The position numbers and the translations under genes are program-made. 60,000 nucleotides of DNA, from assembly GCF_910592395.1 (NCBI RefSeq), contig NC_088314.1, positions 5,954,001 through 6,014,000 of the forward strand. Reading direction: 5' to 3'. The notes under the pieces were generated by a model. That model saw only the letters and a program-made list of their open reading frames with translations. It was not told where the DNA came from and ran no database searches. Below are positions 35,001 through 49,740 of this stretch, piece after piece. The DNA comes from Lineus longissimus. Lineage: Eukaryota; Nemertea; Pilidiophora; Heteronemertea; Lineidae. The first letter of the stretch is position 1, and every line of letters begins with the position of its first letter.

Positions 35001-38000
35001 ACTGTCCAATCAAGTGACTCCGACAGGAAGTGGTAGACTCCAACCAACCACACAAGTCTCTTAAATTATTACGATTTGGCTGCTCTAAAGGATTCTTGTA
35101 GCAGTCGATGGATGGATATGTTCACTAGACGGAAGGTGGGAGATGATATTGGAATAGACAACTGTTAAAGGCTGCCCTGTGGCAGATCACTAGATGCAGG
35201 GTAAAGTTGATTCTAAAGAAATCAGCCCTTTTACAGAATTTGGCAAAGCATGTTCTTTCTTTGCCAGAAATTTAAATGAATAAACTATAAACTTGATCAA
35301 CAACAATTTGAGGAACAGTGATGATGAAATGATGATGATAACGGTGGAGGAAAATGCCTTTCAAAGCCAAATGTAAAGTAAATTACAACCCATTCTGTTG
35401 TGGAGACAAAGATTAAAACCTTCCGGGTATGGCAGAGGAAATTTTCATCAATGACATCACCATTGATGTCAATTATTTAGTTTTTTATTAGTTTTCATCA
35501 GAATGTCATAGAAGACAATAAAATGCACCACATGGTGAACTCCCAATAGATTTGGAACTATTTCGGTGTTATTTGCAACTTGTAAGCTTTCAGATCAATG
35601 CAAATCCATTCTTTGCAATTAGGCAACCAGTCGAACGTGACTTTGGGTTTCATTATCTGGCACTACTCTTCAAAGCAATGCTACATTGAAAGCTTTTTAA
35701 AAATGCTGCATCAAACAGGAAAGATGCAAATCCATTATTTCAAGCCAGAACAGAGTGAAGCCAAAGCTGAAGGATATTATATTATTTTGAATATTTCTTT
35801 GAAGTTAAAGTAGGGAACAGAAGCTTTCCTCCAGGATATTCACTTTGTCAAGATATGGTCTAAAAAAACCTAACACAGCCCGTGGATTGAAATGATGTGG
35901 CCATGGCCTATATAAAATGCTCTAGACAGTAAGCGGGACTGATTTCTCAAGAGGCGGTTGCAACAAATGGTGACACATGCAGATATTATCCAATAACGGA
36001 AAACATTGGTTTATGGTGTATGATAGTGTGGGTGAGATACTGCCACAATGTTAGAAAAAAATGTAAAAAGCTTTTCTGCAGAGCCAATGCTTTCTCAGTG
36101 AGGAATCAAGGATGAACTTTCTCTTTTGTCATCAGCGGACATGTTAACTTTTTCATCTCTTCTTCAATCTTTCCATCTGATAGGTTCAGCAGACCTCATC
36201 ACTCATCCGGGGTGCATAAAACTACCGAGTAGTGATGCTTGTAACATAATAAACATATGTTTACCATTCCACCTGTGGATATCGAAGCACCTTTGATCAC
36301 TCGAGCGGAATTTCAAGCTCAGTTAGTGATCAAAACACATTGCGTGTAAACAGTAACAAGGGAACCACCTGTTGTATGGCAAGAAAACTTGTTTATAACT
36401 GTTGCCACCAGCAGAGGAATAACACGAGATCCTTTATAAAGCTACAGAGCATTTTGTAAGTTACGCGTATCTCTTTGTGGTATCTTATGCGAAGTTAGAG
36501 AAAGGAACATTAGAAGTAGATAAAATAGATCTGGTATGTGAAACAACGACTTGAATGAATAAAATAGTTGATTTTTGTCTGCTATGCAGTTCCATGCTGC
36601 ATTTTTTTTGCTCATTTATTTTTTTCATGGGTAAGTTGTGGTGCAAGTTAAGGTTTTGAATCCTTCCTTTGATAATCAACAAACCATCTGACCAAAGGAA
36701 AAATTCTCTCAAATCAGGCTTTTATGGAAATGTTTGAAATCATTATTTTCACTCATGCCGCAGTCTCCTACCAGAGGCGACTGGTATAAAGGGGAGTGAC
36801 ACACATTACTCAGAAACCTGACAAGATGGTTTATCAGGTATAATCAGTATTACAAGACCTCCTAAGCCAAAGGCAACCTGGCTTCCTGGATTATCAGAAT
36901 ATGTCTCTGTCTCAACTGATGAGCATAAGGGTTGCTGGAAGGGATCTGTATACCCAGAGGGAAAGGGTGTCAAGATATATGAAGTGTATTTATGTCTTGT
37001 TGAATATGGATTTAATCACTCACAAATATGACTTGCCCTTCTGAACATTATCTATAGGTGATAACATTTGATTGCCTGAAGTCACATTGGAAAGAGTGAA
37101 GACCCAGGAATGTAAGAGCTGATCAGCATAATATCAACCAGGACATTTTCTTGCCACTGATTTTTTAAATTTGTATACTTTCTAAATTTGATGGTTAACT
37201 CAAGGTAGATATTAACCTTAGCGAAATGCATCTTGCATTTCATACAGCTGCCTGGTCATCGCTTCATCCCACTGTGCATATACGGACGACGGCACTGTGA
37301 AGGGTGAAACTGTTCACATGGACTTGAAACTCCGGATTTACCACAACCCAGAATTTCAAATGATACCACATCTAAATTTTTGATGTGGCTAACTTTGTAG
37401 TTAGAAGTGCCATCAAAAGCGTAGATGAGGCTCACTCCACGAGTCGATAATCATCAACAGCAGTTGGTATCATGTAGAATGTTGAACTTTCCAGATGCAG
37501 TTTTAATGAATAAAGCGATCGTTTCTTTTGTCTCAAAACAATTATTTCAGACATTGAAAATCGATAAACTGTCTGAGTGGCAGCTTTTTGTTTTGCAAAG
37601 GTTTTGAAACATCACACTTCAGTAATGGGGAAAGAATGCTACACTTTTTTGTTAAATTTGTTACCAACAAATATCAGGTAACTCCATAGACTGGAAGAAC
37701 AATGCATGAGTACTTATGAGCCAGATTAAAAACGTGCTGTATCATGGCAAAATTTAAATGAATGATGAGACAAAACAACTATCTAAATTTGCTTCTATGC
37801 ATTGGGAAAATGAATTTAAGCTGAGAGTGAATTTAATGGGATGGCAATTTTGATGCATTACATCAGTCACAACAGTAATTGATAATTGTTGCTAGTATGA
37901 AGCCATAATGGAACCTCATGCACAAAGAGTGACAGCTTCTAATTTTTTACTCAGGTTTTTTAATAGCATGGAAAATTGTCCATGAAAAGTGCAGGAGGTA

Positions 38001-41000
38001 CGATAATGTCATTTGAGATGAATGCCACAGTTACTGTGAGATAGGAAAAGGATAATGTAAATCAATGCAGGCGGTAAATTGAACTACATTACGTTTTGGC
38101 ACCTTACCGATTTTTTTCTAAAGAATAAATAGTATAATTATACTATATTGAGAGAATAATTCTGTACCATATCTCACTGGAGGCCTGACTTACTGGAGCA
38201 GTATCTCTCTAAACCATTCAGCTGACCTCACCCTTTTCAAAACAATTCCACGGACTTCCAATATTGCATGCAATTTTAAACCTTTATATTTGAATCAGCA
38301 AAGGCTTATGAGACGGGCAACAGATGGCAGTGACTAGGAGAAGAAATCAATGAAGCCTACAAGGCAATGATTAATTTGTATGATAAAGCTAAAATTTGAC
38401 CCAATAGGTCGCACTAATCACCACCGTTATCTAAATCATTAAAATGCCATTATTTCTCTTTAAAAGCTGTAGCTGCTTCAAAGCAAATATTCAAAATGGT
38501 GATATCAGAAATGCCTCACTGAATCCAAGATGAGGGAAAAGGGGCCCCTGTCCAAAAGTCCTGTCATAACCCCCTTCCCAATTCAAATTAAGTTAGTGTA
38601 ACGCATACATCAAGTGGGTATTAAAGCATATATACACTTTCAATCTTCTCCTGATTTTTTCTTATGCCTTAGTACACTATATTCCCACAACGATGATCAG
38701 ACAATCATCTGGCCATAATTACTAAAAAAACCAAGTCTTGGGAGCCAATTAGTCATGTTAGTGCTTTATCAATAATCTCGCTCAGACGACTAGCAAAGTT
38801 TCAAATACAACAGGCTGAAAAGGATGGTACCCCATGGCGCTACAAAGCTGACAAAATTAATGATGACAGTCCAACCCGCCTTCTGAACTCCTAACGACTA
38901 ATTATCTTAAATTCTTCAGGCTAAGTTACCTAATTTTTTTCAAAAGCTTTCACTTCAACCATCACGATGAGCTAATTATCTTGTCTTAATTAGTGCTGCA
39001 GCAAACTTCGTTAACAAATTAGTCCTTCATTACTGATCCATTTCAAACGTTATCATAGCAAGTAAGGCAGAAAATTGTTCATGGTCTGTAACATTCTGCT
39101 CCAGCCATAACAGCATTCTGCCGACAGCAAAATCCGCACAGAAATAACCTATTTCTCTACCAATCATCGATAAAACTGATCCTACCAGATAACCTTATCT
39201 GACGTCTCAGTAATCACCTGGCCATCTCACCAACAGCAAAGTGGCCAAACCACCACAAAAAACACTACAAAGCGGTTCAACACATCGTTTATTGGTTATA
39301 GGATTTTTACCTTGTAGTATCTGGAACGTCATATCCCCTGGATCTGAGTTGCAAACATATTGACAAAGACAACTTTTGCCACCAGTGTTTCTCCAACAAT
39401 GACCAAGAGCACTGAGGGCCTTGTAGCTTGATGAAAACAAGGTCTGCTCCATGGGGTCCCAGATGATGCTGCTGCCAAGGAGTCTTCAATTAACTCTTGA
39501 CAACTTCCCTTAAGGTGCTAAGAGCTTGTGGAATAGCTGGCACAACAAGCAAGAGCTGTCAAATTGTCACAGTGCAAGTTCGACAAGTTAGCTTTGTTAA
39601 CTAAGATAGGATAAGTCTGCTAAGAGCATGTCCAGCATCCCAACCGCCAGATGCTTTCTAAGCATTCTTTCGGATTCTTTAGTTGACCCTTGACTACGTC
39701 CCTCTTGGCTAGCCAGATAGTCCTCCATCAACTATTGCTATGATTGATCGTTCAAAATTAATGATTTCATCAGTATTGACTCTATGAGGTGGTAGGAGTT
39801 TGCCTAATGGTAAAACTCAACTAGCAAGAGATGATAATGATGTTTTTGTCGGTATTGCTTGAGTCAATATTAAGACAGCTCCAAAAGCCGAGGCTGACAT
39901 TACTACGCGAAAAGGTATCTGCCAGAAGCTCATCTTATACAAACTCATCTGATACAAACTCAGCAGCTAGAATGTCTCCAAGCCAAAGTTTTCTTTCCAA
40001 GTAATGCATTCTAGCATTGATGTTGACAGGCTCTCTGAGCTAACTCTCCAAGATTAGCTTTCCAAGGTTGCAATAAGATGTGTTTTTGACAGGGAACCAG
40101 TCTCAAGCTTGTCTGATACTGGCTGATACACCAAGCAGGATATTCTTTAGCCTTTGTTTATGATTCACTTAGACCTATCATAATGCTGTTGTTGATAAAC
40201 TTCAATGAAAGCTCCAGCAATATGGAAGGAATCGACATGAAAAACAGCAGCAAAATTAGTTCTAGAAGAGAAACAGGACACAAGTCAACAACGTTCATTC
40301 TGATGTCTTTAAAAGTACAAGACATTGACAGCATGTGTCTTTATCAGATCTTCCCAGACAGTCAACATGACCACCAGATGATGCCTGTCATGGATCGATA
40401 ACAGCAAAAATCTACATCAATGGTGGCCCGATAACGTCACATGCTTGCCAATCGATGTGTCACTGTGGCGACATCCTAAAGGTCTCAGCAGAAATTGACT
40501 AATAAAAAATCAATTCTTTACAACATAATCACCATGTTTATAGCACCATGTTTTGGCCATGATGATGTACTTACTGCCTGGTCAAAAAGATCACCGTTAC
40601 CCACCTCTGACAGATGTGGCTCAGCTCTTCCAACAGAAAACAATCCGCCAAAATTCATAAAAGGATGGCACTCATAAAAGAGTTGTCACACAGAATCTAC
40701 AAGTTCTCTCAAAACTGGAGCAGTTGTGTGGTTCTGATTCCCACCAGCAAGTAAAAGACATCTGCTCATAACTGGCAATGACCTGGCAACACATCTCCTT
40801 ATTGGCACAATGAGCTGGCTACTAGATCACCAAACAACTGCAAAAGACAGAGCCAATTCTGACAGATAACCATCCATCCTTGGCACCGAGTATCATCACA
40901 AACAAGGACATCAACCACATTTGCTTGACCAAGAAGTAGGGTCATCTTCACCTGTTCACAGATGTCTAAATTGCTGGCTGTGAGAAAACAGAAATTGTTC

Positions 41001-42282
41001 CCACTACAAGAGTCGTCTCTGGGCATCTACACTCCGCTTCCTCGTGGTACCCCTTCGTAGCAAGTTAATGGCGTTTCTTTGGTAATTTCATGGTTGAGCA
41101 AGCTTCATGATCATCCAATTCTAATGATAAGTGTACAGCTATTTCCAAATTGACACAATAACTATCAGAAAGAGTTCAGTAGATGCCTCAGACATTGGCA
41201 AGTCACAACTGATCACAACAGAACTCAACAACAAGAATCTAACACGATATTTCCAAATTTGACGGACAGATGTTTATTTTGTATCCCTTAGCTGAAATCT
41301 AACAAAGTGACAACACAGGCATTCTGAAACAGTAAAGTCTCACGTGTGAGACTCTGGGGACAATGACGAGGGCCATCAGGGGATTCAACGATACACTTCT
41401 GTAATCACTTCTACTTTTGAAATCATAAGCTACCGCGGCTATAAGCTAAGAACAACACAATGGGAGAACTAAATGAGAGCGTTTGACAATGCTCCAGAGG
41501 ATGATTCTGCAATGAGCGATCAACTGTAGTGGATACCAGTTTTACCAACTTCAAAGTCTAAACTATCTAAAAATGCCCACTTTGCAAGAATCAGAAAATA
41601 AATCAAGAACAAGCCTTTCGAAGAAAACAGTGATACATTTTCTCAGCCATTTCAGGCTTTTGTGTTCTAGACCATTTGTCTTTATCTATTCTTGATGATA
41701 GCAAGTACAAATTGCAAAATGAAATCTGTAACAGGATACGAGGTCAAGGACCATTGCATGTTTTATGACATTAGTAATCATGATGATCGTAGCTGTCTTG
41801 ATAAAAGAGACAGCATCAAGGGACCAAGGACACATCACAAAGTGAGTAATAACTCACTTTCAACATATTTTGATCATGCCACTGTTAATTGGTAGACCAT
41901 AAAGCATGATAATTACTCCCTGAGTACTTGGAGTAACGAAAGTGGCTGACAGCACTTCTTGTTCAGAGACAGCTTGAGTAACGGCTTACTTTCAGAAGGA
42001 ACAAGTCATGATAAAGTGGATGGAGATAATCATCGTGGGACTCTCTCACCAATCACACAGATCATAGGATTGGTGCTGTTACAAGGTTCAGCACGCTTAC
42101 TGTGATAGCTGATTTAAAGGAAGGAGAAGACTATCAGCTAGCGGCAGCATTCGCGGCTGTGTTATTTTGTGGTTCTGTGAAATTGCAACTTCTTTTTAGC
42201 GTTTTGACCCTCCTTAACAGCAACACGAATAAAATCGTCTCTTTCGTAGCCGTATATTTTTGCAATGTATTTCTCGGTTAAC
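26071..42282. other. 16-kb noncoding stretch
   Basis: No exon or RNA gene is supported on either strand. ORFs (up to 116 aa at 27616-27966) lack domains, splice context and codon character. Small items seen: a TCTG run near 29360, a CTTTGACTGCC-type interspersed-repeat word near 31940-32000, and a perfect 18-bp palindrome ATAGTATAATTATACTAT at 38129-38146. The rest is A/T-rich and unremarkable. Confidence 0.5.
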
Positions 42283-42430
42283 AGCACAGTGGTATCCCGG
42301 TCGGCGACCACCCCGCTATGACGACCAAGAATCCCCGGTCCCGAATGTTTTCCTCTCTCAACTTAATCATGCATTTCGTCCCCTGATTTTCAACTTCACT
42401 AACGCGACCACCCCGGTAACGCGACCATTC
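42283..42430. mobile_element. Possible pogo/Tigger-like element remnant
   Basis: GCGACCACCCCG occurs at 42304 and again at 42403, each followed by a further (A)CGACC word (TATGACGACC; TAACGCGACC). Series of AACGACC/CGACCACC words are common in terminal regions of pogo/Tigger-type DNA transposons in invertebrates. The patch is far more CG-rich than its neighbours. No transposase is seen and the ends are undefined. Confidence 0.35.
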
Positions 42431-42890
42431 AGCAATATTGTGACTTGATGCTAAGGCAATCATCAAGCAGATGCGAGCTGTACTTTTAGATGAAAGAAGT
42501 CAGAGATAAGTATCTGTAAAGGAATCTGTTGCCAATCTCAGATCACAGGGTAGCGCATTGGTAGTTACGAGGTTAAGATTGCCCCAGCTTCCAAGAACAC
42601 CATGAACGGGGATTAGGTCTCAAAAGTTGCGACACCCATTTGCAGTTAAAAAATTTTGAACACTCGATGAGTACGAGAACTTCGAAGTCAAAGTCAGAAA
42701 GCACTTACGACTTGCAAGTGATTTTCCTGTCCATCTTGACATCTTGGAATGGGCAAAGCTCACCGAAACTGATGATGTCTCACACACAAACAGATTCATT
42801 TCCTTTTCGTTCTCAGAGTCAGGGCTGATCTTAACCGCCCTAATAAGTAGAAGCAATCACATAAAGTGCTTTTTCTGTCAGATGCCACTG

Positions 42891-43360
42891 TGAGCTTGTA
42901 AAAGTGTCAGAAAGAGAGAACCAAACAATAGTGAATCTGATAGCTGCGGAGATTTGCCTTGGTAATAACTCAATGGACAAGGCAGAGGCCGGAATGTCCA
43001 ACAAGACCGAAGTTGATTTCCATAATCAGCATGATTTGAGACCCACTATTGCAGTCACATATCATTCCTGAGTTTGTAAAAGTGTAAGAAAGAGAGAACC
43101 AAACAGTAGTAGTAGTGGTTAATCTAATAGCAGCAGACATCCCTTTGGGCATCACTCAATGAACAAGGCAGATGGAATGTCCAATAAGACAGATGTTAAT
43201 TCTATGATCTGAGATCTAATATCTATATCTAGCAATGATCTATTGAGAAAGAGGAAACTGAACAGATGTAAATCTAATAGCGGCAGAGATTTGCTCACTA
43301 TAACTCAATGAATGGAAGGGAAATCCCACTAGCTACTGAAGTTAATTCCATAACCTGTCA
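42891..43360. repeat. About 178-bp tandem repeat, two to three copies
   Basis: TGAGCTTGTAAAAGTGTCAG at 42891 and TGAGTTTGTAAAAGTGTAAG at 43069 start copies 178 bases apart. They share AGAAAGAGAGAACCAAACA, AACTCAATG/CACTCAATG, ACAAGGCAGA and GGAATGTCCAA. A third, shorter copy runs from about 43240 to 43358. Apparent ORFs inside are not conserved between copies. Confidence 0.75.
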
Positions 43361-46300
43361 CCATCTCAGACCTGGTAGAGGTGAACACAAATTGAAGCAG
43401 AACAAGGCTAGCATATCCTGGACAGTGATAATGTGATCATACATGATCCTCATGCCCTGGAGACAACGTTGAAGCCACATATGTGCAGGTCTACTCCTCA
43501 AAGGGCCAAATGAAAAGCACCATGTTTTCTTTTCAGACACTGCTCACGCACTGATCAATTTGCCAAATTACTAGTTTTATTGGTGTCGACCATCACATGC
43601 TACATTTCTCAAATGAAAGTATCATAAGAAATTCAAAGCAGAAAGTCACACAGCCATCATCGTAACTTTATATCATTTGGTCATTGCTTTGGCAATGTTT
43701 AGTGGGATGGGATGCTGATAGGCTGCTCTCACGCTAAAAGCATCAACTTGAATTGTGTGTTGGAACATCAATTTTGAGGCTGTAATCATAGAGGTATCCC
43801 TGGGGGTGGGACATCAGACCACAGCTGGGCTGAGGAAGCTATGTGTGAGAGAAAAATGAAATGAAATGAACTTATAGATCTGTGGCTCTTGTCAAATGAG
43901 GTTACTAGCAATAAATGTGACGTCTTCAATACGGGTGTTGATGACATGCAATGTTGCCGTATCAAACGCCAAGGACATGACCATGGAATGCAAACAATGA
44001 CACTGCAACAGTGCACAGCCCTGGTATACAGCGCTCTTAAAATGTACACTCTGTCATTTGATATGGTACGTCAGAAAGTACCGTTAACTGTTGAACTGAC
44101 CAAATGTGACCGGCACCATGTTTGCTGTAGATTTGGTGATAATGAAGTGATTTATAGCCCACTGGAGTCTACAGTTTTCAGTTGAGAGTGTGGTACTTTC
44201 CCTAAAATAGTAACAAGGCGTAAGAACTTCTTTCAGCCAATCCTGATTTTATAGATGAAACTTGTACACTGTGACAAGAAAACTGTTGGCCAAGGCTGGC
44301 AAAGAATCTATGACCATCTAATCACATGAAAACTGGCACTTGCTCAGGCAGTGACATTTGTCTTCCTCACCAGTCCTGACCCTTCTTCCAGTGGCCACAC
44401 TCACCATGTTAATACCATTATGGTAAAATGTAGTAAGTCTCTTGGGGACACTAATTGTCATTCGCCTGATCATAGGCATCCCTTGCGGCGGAACATTAGC
44501 CACGGGTTGATGGGTGGGTTAAACACTCCTGGTTATCGGCTAAAAGGTACACAGCTCGCTTGGAAGGGCATTATGACATCCATTTTCGGCCAAGATATTT
44601 GGCGGTTTACAGTACTGTCTTGGTCAAGAAAGTACCGATAAAAACCTAAGCAACACGCAATAAAACACACCGATGTTTCAATATGATCTGTTCGTTCATT
44701 TCCTATCCATGTCACTCTCTAACAAATATCTTGCTGGCACCTACACTCGCTTAAACTTTCTAAACAGAAACCTTTGAAATCATAATGAAAGAACTCGTAA
44801 CAGAAAATATCACTTGTGGCGCCCTGCACAATAGGTCAAAGCCAAAGAAGTACGATCGAATTACTTCTTGCATATCAATATTCCCAAAAGGTTGGCACCG
44901 CCAACTCAAGATTAATCTGTAGCGAATGAGACCGATATGTTATAAAGTTGCCATTACCGGTGTACATATGATTGATGATGTTGTTCCTAAAGGAATGTTA
45001 ACGACGCATTCAACCCCCTCAATATTCTCAACCAGGTACCATATTTGTCTGACGATTGTCACCAACACCTGTGCAGCTTGGAAGGCAACTGCTTTCGTGT
45101 TAGTGTCAAAGTTTTAATGTAATTATTTTTTATTGTGATTGATTTTTTCCGGTTCACGCTTGCTTGATCTGTTTTCATATTTCACGCACCATTTGCATGA
45201 AGTGTCCCATAATGTGGATGATTCAATGGCAATGGCTCTCCCTGTCATTCTCGATGTGCTCTTCTCGGGTTTTCGTAAGGGTTTACATAGAGTTCAAATT
45301 TTCCTATGTAACATGGCCTTTTTCACTTGTCATTTGAGACATGAAGAATAAAGAAATCATTTCCAAATACCACAGGTCGTATCGTGTCAGGTTTTCAAGC
45401 CAAAGTCAGTTAACCAACTTGCTGCTGACAAGTGACCCATCATGAACCATGCTGCTGACCAGTGACTCCTGAACAGTGACAAGAGACAGCATGAATCTAA
45501 AATAAACCTGGCCTAAGGTTCCAAAGAGTTCTTTTACCGTCATGACATCACATCATTTCTCTCCTGACATGTTCGATGATCACTCACATAACCTTTGTAA
45601 GTACTCATCTTGCATTTGTCACCAGTACCTCTATGTTTTTGCAAGTCAGTTTTCAGAAACGGTCTTCGATTCCTTGTCATGCATTCATCATAATCACCTG
45701 TGCATACACCAGCTATTATCTTCATGTGGATGTCAGAGTTTCAATTCGACAATTTTAATCAATCATTTTTACAATATATGTATGCTTCTGTTTGCACATT
45801 TCTCACTACATTATAAATCATTGTCTTGCCATTGCCAACAACACCTGTGCATATTATTTTCATGTTAGTTAAATTCTTCGGTCGATGATATCGGAAAACC
45901 ACACTCGCCAAAAAGTTTCAAAAGCAAGCTCGAATCTTTCCATATCTTTTTTTAATCTCATATCCTGTCTTCCTCACTGGAGGGTTACACATGAGCACTA
46001 ACATGACAACAACAGACAGGATCATAAATCATGGCCACTCTCCTCAAATTGACCGGAATAGCCATTATTATCCAATTTAATCCACAGACTGATATTTAAT
46101 CCAACTTCATCAGTTTTGTCAGAAGATTTATTGATCGAATCACACATTTCTGTCCAGTTGACGCCACAGGATTATTAGCATGATATTAAAATCCCAACAC
46201 AGATTTGAAGTGCTAGTCTTTTTCACTTCATTTTTTCACAGCATTCTCAGTGCAACAAATCGCAACTGCTCTTTTTGTACATTTCTCGAAAAGCAAGATT

Positions 46301-47030
46301 CCCTGAAAATAGTGTTGAAAAAGCCAAACTTAACAGAGCCAATAATGGACAATAACCACTATTTGTCTAGATGGTTTGGACTGATTGCCTTGTCTGAAGT
46401 GAAAATAGTCCCATAACAAAGGGATTTATAGGGAATTAACCTTATCATTGTATTCTCAGAGCTCTCTTTCCAAGGAATGATATCAAAATAGCGCCTCTTT
46501 CCACAAATAATCAAACCCCAGGGACTGTTACAGTCAATAATGATCATCGAGATCAATAATGGATGGAATCCAATCTGAGAGGACACAAAATTAAACGTCA
46601 ACATTGAAAGTCAAGAGATCCTTTTTAATGGCTCATCTTGCACGAAACGGAGAGAAAATAATTGTGCCTTAATGCCTTTTTCCAAGCAAATCGAAGCGCT
46701 TTCCAATTGCAAACAATCCCAATCTAACTGTGGCATTTTTTAAAGGATTGCCACTTTAAGGTTGGAGGCATTAGATGGTGTGAAGCTGGAGTAAGCTCAA
46801 GAGCACTCAAAGGATATGCTCAAGATTGCCTGAAGGCGAATGGGAGAAATTATTGTCCAATGCAGCACGCTGCCACAGAAAGAGACGTTCTGTCATAACA
46901 GCACTGTGCAAAGCTGGATTTGTCAATGCTTAATGCTCCTTGGTTTGATAACTCCACATACCAGTAGTTAGGAAGTTGTCAACTCCACAAACTGATGCAA
47001 TAATCAAGTCCAATTCAAAGGGATCATGAA
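43361..47030. other. Noncoding stretch
   Basis: No supported exon. A CACCTGTGCA..TTAGT word pair near 45065 and 45848 hints at another old duplication. Tandem CTGCTGAC-AGTGAC words occur near 45420-45480. ORFs of 60-108 aa show no domain. Confidence 0.45.
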
Positions 47031-47095
47031 GGATTTGATCACAGTGCTCTTTGTCAGAAGTTCAACACTCTAACCACTACAGCTCTGCAGCACTA
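47031..47095 (-). repeat. tRNA-derived SINE head
   Basis: On the minus strand GAGCTGTAGTGG (47085-47074) fits an A box and GTGATCAAATCC (47042-47031) fits a B box. The starts are 43 bases apart, as in a real tRNA gene. The T stem and acceptor stem do not pair, so it is a tRNA-like promoter, not a tRNA gene. A SINE body may continue to about 46960, but its tail is unclear. Confidence 0.45.
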
Positions 47096-49449
47096 CAGCA
47101 GAACTCCCCAAATTGTTCTTGTCCAAACCCTAATTAAGAAAACAGCGTCTCCTCTCATGAAATATTTACCATTGGATGAGTGTATGGTACATGTAACACC
47201 AAGGAGCATCTCCCAAACCTTATAAGTCTTGTTGCCTTCATTAATAAACCATCTGTTAGAGGGCTAATTATGACCTGATCACAGTAATTACCGGCTCACT
47301 TTGGTCACGTTGCTGATTGCAGACCAAGGGTGGTGGCAACAGAACATGAAGAACCACACCCTCATTATCGGATCTTGAACCTGAAATTTTCCTTGGAAAG
47401 GCTGTTCCTTAATATACCTACACAGAAATATGATCACCATTTCCAATTACAGATAGAGCCTTAACTGTGAACTTTCTCCCTAAATCAGCATTTATCAAAC
47501 CAAGAATACTGGAGGATCATGTCAGAAGTCACGAACCAGACAGAGGATCATCAAAAGACATATTTTTAGAAATTGCCATGCTGTAGCCTTCAAATTATTT
47601 GTTAAAGGACTTCTTTGAAGGAGATAGAGTTTGATGTAAGGGTTGCTTTGCATGTATTGGCTTGTTTAATCAATCGAACTGGATGACATCTTTTTAAAAA
47701 ATTTTTAGCAGCCATATCTTGTTTTTACCTCACATATTTCAAGGACAATCAATTTCAATCAATCAGAGAGTACTAACTTCATCATTTAAATAGTAATGAG
47801 CTTCAACAAGCTTAGAATATTTACCAATGCCAAGGCATTGATTTAGCCTTGATATTTAAGTTAATTTTATAGCTTTATGACTGATATTCAGAACAGTCTT
47901 GGACTTGGTGCAGCAATCAGAATTTGGGAACCCGATTCTTTCAAGTTGACATATTTGTACATGTAGCACTCTACATTTAGTGAAAAGGACCGACAGAAAA
48001 TAGCCATGAAGATCTGATAAAAGATTCAAAACAACACCTAAAAGTCATCACCACCATAATTGTACATCTTTTATGTACATTTTTGATTCGGTTATATACT
48101 AAACTAGGAAGGTGGGCATAGACATGTGCCTGTGTATTTTGAATAAGTTGTCGAAATTGATGGTCACAACACAAGGTACATCGGGGTGCATGATAGATAG
48201 CTCGCCTCAGTTCAACTACGAATATTTCAGGAGCCAAACAATTTGATAAATGACCAGCTTCATTCAGTCAACAATGTTCAAAGTACCCTTCAAACGAGAG
48301 GATTTCTCCATCGGCTAACTAAGCCACTCCTGACTTGCTAAGTTCATTACAGACTGATAGTCAGAGCTATAAATATGTGAATCACATACGAATTAGGCTG
48401 GAGGCAGAACCCTTAACAGATCAGGATGTTGCCATTTCAAATTCCTGAGGTGCCAAAATGGTATAGATGAAGGAAGACAAATCTTTAATACACGAGCTGT
48501 CAGCATAATGATAAGTAATTTCGAACAATCACCTCTGACGGAACAACTCAAAAAAAAAATCACTGATTGATCACAGTAACCAGTCGACTACAGAAAGATC
48601 AGCACTTTCTGATTTTGACGAGACAGAATGTTCCAGGGTTGCAGTGGTACAACAAGGAGATCACACCATGTCAATCTTCTTGAAATTTTAACTCAAATGA
48701 AATGTATCTAGTCAAGGGACTTCAATACAAATCTAATCCCGTAGACTTTCAAGGGCAAGTTGATTTATTCGAATTAATCGATCTTAACGACAATTTAGGA
48801 CGCTCTTCCGTATGTTGACGTGACATGTATGCATTTGTTTAATTACTCATAGCTTCTCGGAAGTGGTTGTCCCATGACAATGTGTAGTTCAGGAATAGGA
48901 CCTACGGTTAGCATGCGATCTGCTGAGATGCCAAGTCAAGAAGAAGCAATCTAATGAGGCAGTCAACACGCAATTGGCTGGGGCTACTAGGTTGATATAA
49001 TGGGGAACACAGCTCTTTTTTTCCAAGTCAATTTAAGACACTCTTCTGTTGGCGTGACATGCACACATTAGTTTTGTTTGCTTCTGAGATTACAGCAGTT
49101 GCATCACTTCATTCGGTTCACCTAAAAGACAGTGAACTTGTCAGGCAGAGTGAACAGAGGAATTTTTCCAAAATGTGTTTTATGGTTTCATTGATTTCTG
49201 CAGCAGATGAGCTCAAGAGCTCAGTCAGTTTCCTCTTGTACCAAATAGCATCGACTCTCTCTGATGACAGTTGAGATTGCTGTTGGCATGCAGATTGACA
49301 GTGAACCCCGTACATGACCAATCATCCCCTATCCAGCTTGACCTTGGTCTTGGCTAATCTGCAACTTAATCACAACATAGGCAGACTAGTTCTCCATGAG
49401 ATGCTGCCGAAGACCAAAATTCTCTGAATGAGTTTACTCCATGCTTTGA
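47096..49449. other. Noncoding stretch with an old duplicated segment
   Basis: No exon seen. GACGCTCTTCCG..TTGACGTGACATG near 48799 and GACACTCTTCTG..TTGGCGTGACATG near 49037 mark a diverged pair about 240 bases apart. Confidence 0.45.
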
Positions 49450-49740
49450 GGGGTTAATAGTTCTGAAAAACAGAAATTGCATGACAATTTGACCAAGACT
49501 GACTACTCCCTAAATCAATTGATTTTCTTGCCATTAGATAAATGTAAAGGCGTAACCCCTCTATGCTTAAATCACAATGTTGAGATTACGTGTTTTTTTT
49601 ACCAATAGATACTTCAAAGGCCATGCTAAGGAGTTCATGGCTCCAAGACATAGAAATTACATGATAACTTTATACAACCAACTCCTCCCTGAATCAATTG
49701 ATTTTCTTTGCATTCAACAAATATTAAAGGGAGACACTTT
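49450..49740. repeat. About 180-bp direct repeat, two copies
   Basis: CAGAAATTGCATGACAA near 49471 and TAGAAATTACATGATAA near 49651 are 180 bases apart. They are followed by CTCCCTAAATCAATTGATTT and CTCCCTGAATCAATTGATTT, also 180 apart. Sequence between matches is diverged. Confidence 0.65.

Noticed and set aside
38129-38146. Perfect 18-bp A/T palindrome
   Set aside because: Expected by chance in A/T-rich DNA; no flanking element structure.
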